From the NCBI GenBank assembly GCA_000969725.1, contig JXSR01S073031.1: a stretch of 30,823 nucleotides of DNA; one strand, 5' to 3'. The first letter of the stretch is position 1; each line of letters begins with the position of its first letter. Below are positions 19,150-30,676 of this stretch, one piece after another. The DNA comes from Ophiothrix spiculata (Eukaryota; Echinodermata; Ophiuroidea; Amphilepidida; Ophiotrichidae). A program made the position numbers and the translations under genes. Under the pieces are notes generated by a model. The model was not told the DNA's origin. It saw only the letters and a program-made list of their open reading frames with translations, and ran no database searches.

Positions 19150-22100
19150 AGCCTTAATCAAGTTCAAATAGTGCTCCGCATGGAAAATTTAAAGATTAAA
19201 GAAACTTAACAACTAGGGCCTATACGTTGAGATTTACTATGACCGCCATAGCGCGCCAAGGAATTATGAGAATTAGCTTTATAAAGCTTTTCATTTCTGC
19301 TCTATTTTGTCACCAAATGTCTTCATTTTTTCACCATAATTAAACATCGCTACGGTTTAGTGAGCAGACTAAAGTCAACACTCGTTTATTTAATTGTAAA
19401 TTATGTTTGATAATTTTAATATGAATAATATTGGACAAAAAGTACATGGTGTTTTACAAAACAATTACTCTTAGGCGGTTTTTTGACAACTCATCTTCTA
19501 GATTTACATGATGATAAGCACATAAATTGTTCATAAACTGACAATTTATATAGGTGATAGTGACTTCTGAATTCAATTTTTTACTGTATACTAGGATTTG
19601 TTTAATTTATCTATATGTATTATTCAATAAACATGATGAATCGCATGAAATAAGCCAGCAGGCAGCAAGTAACAATGATAGATAACATAAACAGTATTAA
19701 TAGTGAAAACCATTAAATATCACTTTAAAATGGCGGATAGTTTCTCTCTCGATAGTCGCTCATGTAATCAGTGATTATATCAATTATGACCTCTATGGCC
19801 AAGCAATTATTGTCTTTAGTTCATAATGTTTAAACCTCGCTGTCCATATACAATACCTTGGTAATTGTTTTGGACGTTTTTTATATGAAGATTTATATAT
19901 AATTACCCTACCTATGACGTAAGGGATGATGCTATCCCTCGCAGGATGTGCCCAATGAGCCTCATTATTTGGAATCATTTACATTGGACGAATATATAAT
20001 GAAGCAAAAATTGCAACATTAGTATTTCTCAATATAAATTAGAGTTCACTTTGATATAAAATCGTAAAGCAGATAAATTGGTCTTTTAATATTCACTTAA
20101 TTTTTCTAAATAAATCATGCTTAAAATCATGAAAGTCCATTATCATTGTAAGTTACGAGGTTTTAAATATACCATATTTAAATATATGGCCAAACTAGTA
20201 TTTTAAGATTCATGCTTTAAATCATGAAAGATTTTAAATATGATATGTTCCAATACATGGCCAAACTAGTTTGCGATTATGACTCTATAGCCTGGGACAT
20301 CTGTTCAATGATTTATCACATGACGTATGATTGAAGTGCCATGTATCCGGTGTTCAGAGCACCGATTTATATATCTAAAGCAATGAGGAAAAACGACGAG
20401 GTTATAAATTATACTTCTATGATGATACAGTTTAGTCGTACATCCCTGTAACATTAATATAAGCAAAACTTAATGCTACGGTAATTTAAGAAAATCTAGC
20501 CATACTCTATTTTCAACATCAGAAAATATACATTTGGATGTAGACAAAAACGTAAATAGCTATGGCAATGAAGATGACAATGAAAAGAGTTGCAATGGAA
20601 TCTGCCTGTATATAGGGATGCATGATTATGATATTATGATACAAAATAGCAGACACTCAAGATAATATAGCCAAATATTACTTCTGAAAGAAGTGTGAGC
20701 ACATACATATAAATAAAGAAATAACATTACACAACCAACGCAATTTTAAATCAATGATGTTTTATGCAGATGATTATTGAATGGCATGTTCATGTTGTAC
20801 AACATTGGAGTATGTAAATAACAAGGTAGAGCAAACTTAATTCATGTAACAGATATCGGATATGATAAGGAAGTTAACTTGAAAGCTTTAAAATGATAAC
20901 AACAATATTGAAAATTTTCATCTACTTACACAGACAGACATAGAGTAAGTATTATTGATGGGACATTTGTCCGCCTAGCATGATGCATCTGGTATTGTGG
21001 TTACCCTATCAAATTACATGTATCACGGATGCGAGAGAAGTGGTTTCTGAAATCCCAGACGTATTGAATGTTGAATGTATGTATAGTGGATATATCCATA
21101 GACCTTGATTTAATGAAAATGGGAAAGGGGGATGTTGTTATAAATACAAGAATATAGATAAGAAGGTAAACATGACCGGCATAACTGTCTCGGGTCAGTC
21201 TGCACGAATCCCAGCTTGGTATGTATAATGTCCAGTGATATCAGTTACCAAATCCTCTTTTTCATATCATACGAAATAATAAGTATATTTTGTGATGCAT
21301 AAAACATCGTAAGGGGCTTCAAAAGGAGTTTAGGCAAGAGATATAATGATAATGACTAGTATAAATCCATAAATTAATCTAAATCACAGCCAACATGTAT
21401 GGAAAATCATAGACGTCTTCTTCTTCTATAAGAAGGGATCAAAGAAATATGGTCTCTCGAAAGAGAACTGGGCAGATAAAAACATGCTTACCAACAGAAA
21501 CACTTATCAACAACCACTCGTTTTTACTAATCGATCAACCAACTTAAATGAATTATAATCATAATTCAAATAAATGACATACACAAAGCAATTTTACACA
21601 CGTTATTATTATTATCAAATTTTAAGATAAAAACATCATTGTATTTATGAAACAACCTTCCAACATCAATTTTGTAAGTCGTTAATTGTCATAGCAATCC
21701 ATTTGCAATTTCATTTCTTTCTTTTTTTTAATGACGACCTCGTTTATATTTTGAATTGATTGGTGATGCATTTATTGTTAAGTGTGTTCTTTTTGGACTT
21801 TCATGTAGTTGTTGCCAGTCCTAGAAATATGATCTGTGAACACCATCAGTTGAATCATATTGCTAAATTATGATCGACGATGCCAAGTGATATTGTAGTA
21901 TGTTCACCTAAAATGTGGCCAAAATACCCGGCCAGAATGATTCCAAACAAAAAGATCAAAAATATTTGTATTTTATTCACAAAATATATTTGTTTTCGAA
22001 GAAAATTATTTTAAAAATGAAAAAAATTGTTCCCAGCTTCATAAAATACCGCAAATTCACACAAAAATCATTTCTAGCATATATTTATTATTTGACATAC

Positions 22101-22211
22101 ATTCTTCACGTGATCTACGGTGACGTTCAATCAATAATTCATGGGATACCACTTAAAAGTATATCAGAATCAGCTATACCATTCATAAATGGGTTCCCAG
22201 GGGTACATCTT
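19150..22211. other. 3 kb intronic AT-rich sequence with little structure
   Basis: Apart from the imperfect duplication at 20,114-20,270 nothing is recognised. The 102-codon frame at 21,915-22,223 is Lys/Ile-rich, shows no domain and runs into the next transposon, so it is not called. Confidence 0.4.
20114..20270 (+). repeat. Imperfect direct duplication
   Basis: TCATGCTTAAAATCATGAAAG (20117) recurs as TCATGCTTTAAATCATGAAAG (about 20,210), each followed by a TTTTAAATAT block and ending ATGGCCAAACTAGT (to about 20,196 and 20,270). The first copy carries about 25 extra bases. Confidence 0.7.
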
Positions 22212-23711
22212 GTTGATATCTAAGCATGTTAAGTGCTTGTTTGTTTGCGTAGTCCATTATTGTAATGAGTTTATCAAACTATGGAAATTGGATGGCAGTT
22301 TATTGCCAATACTGTTTTTATAGTGAAGATTGTTCTCATATAAAATCAAAGACAGTCATATGAACGTCAACAAACTGTAATGTCTCAAAATACAAGTCCA
22401 AAGCTATTGCAACATATGTTATGGTTTAATATATAATATATCCTATTGGTGCGCTTTGAAAGCACTATTTTCCAATAATTTGTCACCTATCTTGACTTTT
22501 AAAGGTGTAGGTTCCTATATTAGGATGTGTATAATTGACTTTTAACTGATTGACCTTGACCTTTGAAATGCATTGTCCAAGGTTTCAACCTTAGCTTGTG
22601 TCTTGTTTTCTCTTGAGAGGCAAAACAAAGTAGGCATCCCTGGGGATGAGGCTGTTATGTAAATACAAAAGAAATGAAAAATAGGTATTCCAATTAACTT
22701 TACATTTTGTGCTATATCTCCGAAACTGTAAAGAATTTGGAAGTGAAATTTTGGATTCATAAGCAGAAAAATTTGGCATCATTTGGCATTAAAAATTATA
22801 CTACTTCCAGTTGAGCCCTGGGGATGAGAATGTGATCGCAACCTACACCTTTAAAACGACCGGTGCATTTGTATGATTGTAATAAAGTTGCCATAAGCAA
22901 CAGAAAATTGAACTAAATCCCATAACTGAACGCACATTGCCATATCTGCAAAGAAAAATAGAAAACACAAAGGATCTTGGAATTGCCTTATTCCACCTAG
23001 ACTCTTTTATTTCGTTTGGGAAATTACACAAAAGATTATCCGTCTTATTCTATGCCCCTCTCGTAAGGTTTCAATTATACGAATACACATTTTAGCCCAC
23101 TTCTGCTTGATACAAGTTGTAAAATTTGGTGAATGAAAAAGCAGCAAAGTGCTTACTGTACCCTTACAAAATATTCAGTAAGTTAAGGTAATTATGAATT
23201 CAAAGACAATTTTGTATTGTTATTTAGTGATAGTGTTTGAGAACTTTGTAGATGTAGATACCATGTGTTGGATTTGTTCAAAAGTGAAATTTACTTAACA
23301 ACACAGAGTTTGATTACGCGTGGCAGATATAATCAAGATCCTTTCTGCTTTCTATTTTTCTTTCCAGATATGGACATGTGCGTTCAGTTATGAGATTTAC
23401 TTAATATTTTTGTGTTCCTTGTGGCAGCTTTATTGCAATCGTACAAATAACACGGTCGTTTTAAAAGTCAAGATAGGTGACGAATTATTGGAAAATAATT
23501 GTTTTCAAAGCCCACCTATAGGATCTAAGCATAACACATGTTGCAATAGCTTTAAACTAAAATTTTGAGAAATTACAGTTTGCTAACGTTCATATGTCTG
23601 TCTTTGAATTTACATGAGAACAATCTTCACTATAAAAACAGTATTGCCAATAAACTGTAGTCATATTTGAATAACAATGGACAACACAAACAAATATGCT
23701 TAAATATCAAC
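22212..23711. mobile_element. 1.5-kb foldback element, interrupted in its left arm
   Basis: The left arm (22212-22500 plus 22851 to about 22,985) pairs with one continuous right arm (about 23,325-23,711): GTTGATATCTAAGCAT at the left end against its near-complement at the right end, TTATTGCCAATACTGTTTTT against its complement near 23,640, ACTGAACGCACATTGCCATA against its complement near 23,375. Removing the nested 348-bp MITE gives an element of about 1.15 kb with arms of about 400 bp. The spacer (about 22,990-23,320) shows no frame of note. Confidence 0.85.
22503..22850. mobile_element. 348-bp MITE with TTAA target site, nested in the foldback arm
   Basis: Begins AGGTGTAGGTT and ends AACCTACACCT, flanked by TTAA at 22499-22502 and 22851-22854. 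The opposite arm of the host foldback (near 23,460) carries the uninterrupted site with a single TTAA. TTAA targets are typical of piggyBac and Kolobok families; the family here is not identified. The internal CTGGGGATGAG word occurs near both ends as a direct repeat. Confidence 0.88.
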
Positions 23712-24615
23712 GTTAAATTCTATCATATAATCTTATTGTCTTTCCTACCTCCTCCGCTCGCAACTCTCCCGGAAGATTTTGAAATAAAAATGTAAAGAGA
23801 TTGACCAGTCGCCTCAGCTTTATAGGTAACCGAGAAGACACATTCATTTGAATCTCTGTACAATAATATTTTAGGTGGTCAATACGTTAAAGTTCTATAG
23901 ATATTTAAGATAAAAGCTCATTGGCGGGGACTCTTACATTTATAACAATTTTAATATTGTTATGACAAAACTTTAATATTGTTTGATATTGACATTTTAA
24001 TTCAGTATATTACTTCTACATGTGTGGTATTTCAGTATTGTTGCAAAAACTATATAGCATGTATTTTGAGTGTGAGATATTAGATTGGCCGTTATTTTCA
24101 TTACCAACAGTCATTTTCTTAAAACAACGTCGATTCAACAAGCCTGTGAATAGGAGGAATTCCAGTGGATTGAACACGTCCTTTTGAAGATGCTAAGGCT
24201 TGTGGTTTAAATGAGATGCAGCTTCTTTCTAAATTAACGTTGTAAAAACATGTCATTATGCACTTCTGCCTCTATTTAGAAGTATTATGAAATACACATT
24301 TTCACATTGCTTACTTAAATGAAGTTGTAACTATTTTGTGAGTAACCGGTAAACAAACACTGCAAAAGAATTTTCAATATATCGTCAAGTCAATATTAGT
24401 GTTTTGACAGATAATTGTCTATTGAGATTTTAATGAAGTTGATTATTTTTTTCTATAATTTAGGTGACAGAAATTAATTAACCAAACTTCGCCGACTAAT
24501 TACAATTTCATGATACCCAGTCAATAAAGTTTGTGAAGTGTTTTACTTGGGTGGAAATAATTCAAATAATTGAATAACCGTGTTGTTCCTTTTTAAAGAT
24601 TTTCATATCACATAT
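23712..24615. other. No recognised feature
   Basis: AT-rich intronic sequence between two MITEs; no supported frame, RNA or repeat. Confidence 0.35.
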
Positions 24616-25029
24616 GTGACCTGTCATATTGAAAGGTACCTTAAGGTCGGCATTATAAATTACGAGATACGGGCCATTGAAGCTGAGCATAGTCAAAAAT
24701 CACGTCCAAGGTCAAATTTCTAATTTCATCAGAAACAATACCTTTGACGTGTATTCTATCATATTCATCAAGTTTCAACATCCAAAACATAAGACAAATG
24801 TTTTAAAAACCGAGATAAAAATCCTTTCTCCGTTCAAGTTCTACCAGTACAAAAACTTTCAACTCTATTTTTTCAGTACTATAGTTTACTGAATCAGCCC
24901 GATGCTTTTTACCAATTTGGATGTAACTTTGAAATCGAACATCAAATCACCAAAAGCAAGGTGTCATTTTAAACCTTAAAAAATCTTCCAGATGGGACCC
25001 TTAAGGTACCTTTCGATATGGCGGGTCAC
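24616..25029. mobile_element. Full-length MITE of family B (about 414 bp)
   Basis: The ends are inverted repeats of about 34 bases: GTGACCTGTCATATTGAAAG then GTACCTTAAGG at the left, and CCTTAAGGTACCTTTCGATA then TGGCGGGTCAC at the right. The flanking ATAT on both sides is either a 4-bp target duplication or part of the ends. There is no transposase. Two half-copies occur at 5741-5979 and 8380-8563. Confidence 0.82.
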
Positions 25030-27564
25030 ATATATCAGTGTCAATGAAAGAAATTAATCAATATGAATGCATCGAGACCACTCCGACGAGTATTTACTGT
25101 GTTGATCGTATTGACTGTCCTCTATGAAGTGGACCGCAATTATCATCTACCGGGACATTTGAATGAGACAACAAATGCATGAACTACATACGGTACTTAA
25201 ATGTATAGAATGTTTATGGTAAACGCCGGTTGATATGCACCCCCGATCTTGGGACACCACATTTCGTGATTGGGACCACCTCAGTAATTGCTCTGTCGAA
25301 TTTTAGCAAATTCAATTGTGCACAAAATCATCTGAGGTATATACAAAAAAGAAAAAAAAATAGAGGATTTTAAGATCGAAGCTCCGATATGCACATTAGG
25401 ATGTAGCATCTATGATTTCTAATGAAGACGCCCGGAATTAGTGGATAATAAAATGGATACAAAATGAGCCCTGATTAATAAGCATTTGGTGCGGTTTTAC
25501 ACAAAAGTGTTTTTGGACTAGCGCTATGTTGGAACTTTTACGACTAGCGACGCGTTTTAACAGTGATCCCCTTACAAAAAATCGGATCAGTTACAAACAC
25601 ACATACACAAACAAACAAACAAACAAACAAACAAACAAACAAACAAACAAAAACAGTTGTGGGAAGATTTAAAAAAATCTAAAAACCAACAGACAATGGG
25701 AATACAAAGAAATAAAGTTAGGTGAAGGATTGTGTCTTTTTGCCAACATCTTTGCATTTAATGACGATGTTACATACGATATTGTTTCAAAAACGCACCT
25801 TGATGAAAAATCATTGAATCTAAATGCGCAAATGTAACCTTAAATCTTCACTGCCAAACACGCTCAACAATACAGATAGTTTCTGCCGAGCTACATAACG
25901 TCGCCATTGTTTGTCACAGTTACTCAGGTGATTATAAATTCATTAACTTGTAAACCCGAATAACTAAGAAATTGTTTTGTTCAAAGTGAACCTTATTCAT
26001 ATAATCCTTTTTCTATATTTGCGTAACAAGGCTTTCACGCACATCTATCGACTTGGACGGGCAAGCTAAGCTCGTCTCATTGATTTTCCAATAAAACACT
26101 CATAGTTGTGTTGGCAACATATGAAAAATATTGTAATGGGTTTTATAGTGGAAGTAATTGACGTTTATTTTCAATGTGATGTTAAATACTGCGTGTTCAC
26201 GGATCTTTGAGTAATTTTCCAATAAAAGTAATCACGTTTGTTGTCTTTGGCAACAAATGTAAAACACGAGAGAATTGTTGTTATCTGTTGTGTGATGAGT
26301 TCAAAAGATAACATAAATATTGTCACATCAGAGAATTTTATTTTGATCATACCTTTAATGGTAATTAGCTTGGTTCAATTTGAAAAACACCAGTTTCTTT
26401 TGAACACATTTAGGTTTGATTAGTTAAATCTGAGACAAATATACCAAGTATACGGTATCGGTAGATATCATCATGAATCCAAAGTCAATATTGAATACTG
26501 ATTTGCATTTTAGATGTCAGCTTATATCAACCAATTCTATGTATATAGCGGTCATGTAATTCTAGGGAAAAATGTTTTTACAGAGAAAATTATTAAAGGG
26601 TAATATTATTTATGGTATTTAAAACCCTAAGTTGTGGAATAACCTTTGTCAGATTGCTCCATTGTAAAAATATTTTCTTATTTATAATTGTCACAGTGGT
26701 TTGTATTAACGCTGAAAAAAATTGAGGTATTTGGTGTAATTATTAACCAGATATGACAAGTTTTGTGAACTTAACCAATAGTTATCTCAAAATCCCACTG
26801 GTATTTGTAACACCCCTACGAGTTGTCTACATACCGATTCATTGGGAGTGCATCGCGAATATAATGGAAGGTATCAGAGAGTATCGCAATAAATTTATAC
26901 TATGCATTGGAATATATCACGATATTCTTCATGATTTTATGGCGATTGTTTGTACCTTTTAGCCCGCTGGTTTTTAATTATTGATGTTATTTTGGGTACT
27001 CTGTGAGTGATTAGCTTAAAAGTTGCTCGAGACACGCAAGCCAAAAAACGTCATCTAGAGGCAAGCTGTATAGAACCACAGTGGTATAGAACAGCCTATG
27101 ACATAACGGTAATTTGTGCCTATAATGAAAAATACTAATGGTACTTGAAAAAATCACAAATTGTTTTTTTCCATATTCATGAAAGGAACCTTTTTGAATT
27201 AAATTTATGAAAATCGCACTGTTCGGATCAGAAAAATCAAACATTATGTTTGGGTTGTTTACAATGGTTAACATAGTAACATATCTTTAAACATCATTTT
27301 TGGTGTAATTAAATATCCTTTGTGGAGTGTTGCAGTGCGTATTTGATGGAACACGATTTCTTGGGACATTGGGTATGTTAAGTGCACTTATGCACTTATG
27401 TATGGGGCCAATACCACTGCCAGAAATTTCGGGTAAGCTAAAAGGGGATTGCGTATTAGTAGTGGGCCCCTGTAATGTTTACACCTGGAATGCTTTTGAA
27501 AAAACCTTGTCGTTCCAATATCGGAAAAGCAATTTGACAAATTTTCATGAAAAAACATCGCAAT
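25030..27564. other. Intronic AT-rich sequence, only the microsatellite recognised
   Basis: A TTTTCCAATAAAA word occurs at about 26,083 and 26,215, each followed by a GTTG-TGGCAACA stretch, suggesting a weak old duplication. Frames of 61-87 codons are unsupported. Confidence 0.35.
25606..25653 (+). repeat. (CAAA)n microsatellite, about 12 units
   Basis: An almost pure run of ACAA/CAAA units, ending in CAAAAACAG. Confidence 0.93.
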
Positions 27565-27917
27565 GGGCTATTCCAGAAATTAACTGTACACCCCCTAAAG
27601 AAGGCATCCATATTTATTCTGGAAAAATTTGGAATTCCAGGTTTGATATTTTCATGCCTTCTTTAGGGGTATATTCCATCTTAAGACAGAAAATTGGGAA
27701 TTCCCGTGCCTTCTTTACCCATTTGATCAAAAAATTGAGAATATTTTGGGAATATGCACTAAATTGGCGAAAATATTTCGGAAATCCCATGCCTTCTTTA
27801 CCATCATGGAGGGAAAACGTTGATTTATTTTGGGATTTCCCACTGAGAAATTCAAGCAAAATATTTAGGAATCCCATGCCTTTTTTAGGGGTGTACCATT
27901 CATTTCTGGAATAGCCC
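27565..27917. mobile_element. 353-bp MITE with GGGCTATTCC TIRs
   Basis: Ends are inverted repeats of about 45-50 bases: GGGCTATTCCAGAAATTAAC then GTACACCCCCTAAAGAAGGC at the left, mirrored at the right by ATTTCTGGAATAGCCC and its inner GGGGTGTACC. AAT on both sides may be a 3-bp target duplication, as in PIF/Harbinger elements (tentative). The inner word ATGCCTTCTTTA recurs at about 27,654, 27,709, 27,789 and 27,879. The 195-codon frame from 27,327 is a chance read-through. Confidence 0.8.
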
Positions 27918-28792
27918 AATGCATCTTGACAAATTTTAGTGCCAGCATTGAATTTTTACGGTTCTCAAGCTGCATTTTATTCCCTCTTAATACTCTTCGT
28001 AAATACATCGTGAGTCCATTGAAAAAGGCGCACTAATTTTGAAATAAAGATTTGCATTGTTGGATAACCTTCTGACATTTGTTAATTTTTAAAAACCATG
28101 TACATTTGATGCAATGATAGATATTAATGTAGAAAATGGTCAGAGAATTTATAATACTGATCGTTTAGTTACATAAAGGGCTCAATGCACACATTTGGGG
28201 GAAAATCAAGTCATTTTAATCGGAGCCAAAAATTGATTATGCGAGACATATAATTTATTTAATACTAATAAAACGAGGTATAAATATTCTTTAATGCTAA
28301 CAAAACGAAGTATATTTATTCTTTAATCAAGATTTTACAATATATAGGTAAAATTATATCATGTCCACTTTATTCAAAAGACTCAAGGCCCAAATATGTT
28401 TCTTTCAATTATGCATCTGCGGTACGTAAAACACAGCATCTCAGCTGGCCATATTTTCATAGCTACCTCTCTCGCCATTATCCGCCATGTTATGTTTGGA
28501 TATCGCCTGAATACGTATATTCAACCCCTAAATATGTTTTATTAAGCATTAAAAGAAAAGTGAGTCACAGATGAGGTCAAGTCTTGTTAAACCTCTCTAC
28601 TCAAGCTGAAGAAATAATGATACCACTTGAATTGAAGAAAAATTACTACAATATAAACAGTCTAGTTTGTAATGCACTGCTCTTCATTCCACTCCTGCTT
28701 CTTTCGATCTCTGCTTCGTTTTTGTGTAATGTAACCTGTTCAAGCTCCCAATGCTTTCGCGATACTATTAGTTACCCACACCCTGTTTCCCA
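27918..28792. other. No gene; short AT-rich duplication
   Basis: AACAAAACGAAGTATATTTA near 28,298 repeats AATAAAACGAGGTATAAATA near 28,267. Otherwise nothing is recognised; the frame at 28,584-28,892 runs into the next hairpin. Confidence 0.4.
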
Positions 28793-28926
28793 CCCCCTGT
28801 TTGTTCACGCAATACGGAGAGATATCTATGTTTGGGTGCTATATCTCATGAGGCCAAAGGCCGAATGTGATACAGCACCCAAACATATATAGATATCTTC
28901 TGTATTGCGTAAGAACAGACAGGGGG
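28793..28926. repeat. 134-bp hairpin element with CCCCCTGT ends
   Basis: CCCCCTGT at 28793 mirrors ACAGGGGG at 28919-28926. The arms (GCAATACGGAGAGATATCTA, TGTTTGGGTGCT) pair with the right side (AGCACCCAAACA, TAGATATCTTCTGTATTGC) around a loop of about 35 bases with GGCCAAAGGCC. Confidence 0.85.
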
Positions 28927-29022
28927 TAACGAATTTATCGTTTAATAGACATGAATACATTTATAACTAAAACAAATGTTGAGTTATTGCTGCCCACGCA
29001 ATACAGATGTTTGTTGCACTTT

Positions 29023-29275
29023 GCAATACACAATATACGGTACTGCATAAGATGTAGAAGAACACATATAAGGTGAAGAAGAGTACCTATGTAATATAAC
29101 CGGGCAATACAGAATATATTGCATAAGATGTAAAAGAACACATATAAGGTGAAGAAGAGTACCTATGCAATATAACCGTGCAATAGAGGATATATTGCGT
29201 AAGATGTAAAAGAACACATACAAGGTGAAGAAGAGTACCTACGCAATATAACCGCGCAATACAGAATATATTGCG
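29023..29275 (+). repeat. 76-bp minisatellite, about 3.3 copies
   Basis: Units start at 29023, 29104, 29180 and 29256 (GCAATACAGAATATATTGC). The spacings are 81, 76 and 76 bases, and the first unit has a 5-bp insertion. Each unit holds a palindromic GCAATA...TATTGC head and a conserved AAGGTGAAGAAGAGTACCTA block. The minus-strand frames across it (29,000-29,350) are periodic translations of the repeat, not genes. Confidence 0.9.
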
Positions 29276-29344
29276 CAGTTGAAAGAGCACGTGAAAGAGC
29301 ATAAAAAGATTGAGATGGGCATTTGCAATATATCCAGATGTATA

Positions 29345-30367
29345 CAGGGTGGGTCAAATTAAAGTGTAATCAACTGAGGGATTTTTTCCAGGAAATCTGT
29401 TTATGATTATAAATGTTAATTATACCTGAGAAATAGACAATTTAATCAGCTTTGATGAGCATTTTAGTTTGTTGGAATTGACCAATGCATTCAAAAGTTA
29501 CAGCCCTTTAAGTAGAGGTACCCGATTTTGATATCGAACAAATTTGCTTCAACATGAATTTTTTCCTGCGCAGCAGTGGATATCTTTTTGATTGTGCATT
29601 GATGAACTTGACGATGCATTAAATATTTTAAACGGGCACACATTGTTTATGGATACTAAAGAAGCTTCAAATGATGCAGATCAAAGTACTGATGACCATT
29701 TCAAATATCATGATCTTGACAACCAATGTCAGGAGAATAAATCGTGGCCCAACAATTAAATATAGCAACCGGCACTGGCATTTTGTTTGAATTAAGTATC
29801 ATCAGACTCATAGTCCGGTTGTAGATTGCTGCCCGTTTTGTCTGTAGTTTACGGATGCCAACCAGGTCCAATCACCTCAAGCTTTTTAAAATACTGCCTA
29901 TAAGCTAAAGACCACGCAACTCTTAGTAACAGAAACTACGAAGGCTCTGGAAGATCCAATTCCGCATGATTCAACAAAATAACAACCGAATAAGAAGAGC
30001 TTTTTTAAGAGATCTAAACGTCATTACCTCAATACTCAACCCACTACTCAATATTCCACAGTCCACATACAACAGCCTATGCTTTTCTTGTTGTTTTATT
30101 TACACAGGCGTTCCTATCATAACAAGTGAAAGAGACAACTGCCTTTGTTACCGCAGTACACACGTAAACTAAATAGCGTAGTTTTTCGTTGTACCTCCAT
30201 TCAAATGTCTATAACTTTAGAATGCTTTGTCCGATTTCAACGCAATAAATTTTCTATGAAAGCTGATGAAATTTGCCATCTCATACAGGCAAATTTTTGC
30301 ATAAGAATAAAAGGATTAAGTTATATAAAATCACTGATTAGATTACACTTTATTTTGACTCACACTG
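29345..30367. mobile_element. 1.0-kb non-autonomous mariner/Tc1-like element
   Basis: Starts CAGGGTGGGTCAAATTAAAG and ends AAAATAAAGTGTAATC-type complement to CACACTG, flanked by TA at 29343-29344 and 30368-30369. Weaker inverted similarity runs inward about 190 bases (left AATCAGCTTTGATGAGC, AATGCATTCAAAAGTTACAG; right TCATCAGCTTTCATAG, AGCATTCTAAAGTTATAG on the other strand). CAGGGTG...TCAAA ends with TA targets are typical of the mariner/Tc1 superfamily. No DDE transposase frame was found inside. Confidence 0.75.
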
Positions 30368-30626
30368 TATAACATAATGCTAGTATGTTAGAGTTATTGC
30401 AACTATGCAATACCAGTATATATTACGTGGCTGTTAACCAATCAGCTTTCAGTATTCATGTCTTCTAAATGATAAACTCTTGCATCGAAACTCCGTTGCA
30501 AAAGTATTGGGTGACTTTAGGGACCAAGCTTAAAATTACAAAATAATATAATAAATCATATAAGTTGCTTCTTTAACAAATAGCTTTAACATTATTAATC
30601 TGTTTCAGTTGACACGGATATATAGA

Positions 30627-30676
30627 ATGCATAAACAAACAAACAAAAACAGAATGCATAAACAAACAAACAAAAA
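30627..30676 (+). repeat. 25-bp tandem duplication
   Basis: GAATGCATAAACAAACAAAC then AAAAAC(A) occurs twice in a row; the CAAA core likely promoted slippage. 30,370-30,626 and 30,677-30,823 show nothing else. Confidence 0.85.

Noticed and set aside
21915..22223. 102-codon + frame
   Set aside because: Lys/Ile/Tyr-rich composition typical of AT-rich noncoding DNA, no domain, ends at the border of a foldback element.
27327..27914. Longest open frame in the window (195 codons, + strand)
   Set aside because: Its second half is the 353-bp MITE read through its inverted ends and internal repeats; there is no domain and no splice context.
28584..28892. 102-codon + frame with a hydrophobic stretch
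   Set aside because: The last third lies in the 28793-28926 hairpin element; the hydrophobic run alone does not support a gene.
28935..29357. Four overlapping Cys/Tyr/Leu-rich minus-strand frames that look like a repeated protein
   Set aside because: They are different frames of the 76-bp minisatellite. 76 is not a multiple of three, so the apparent peptide repeats come from the DNA repeat.
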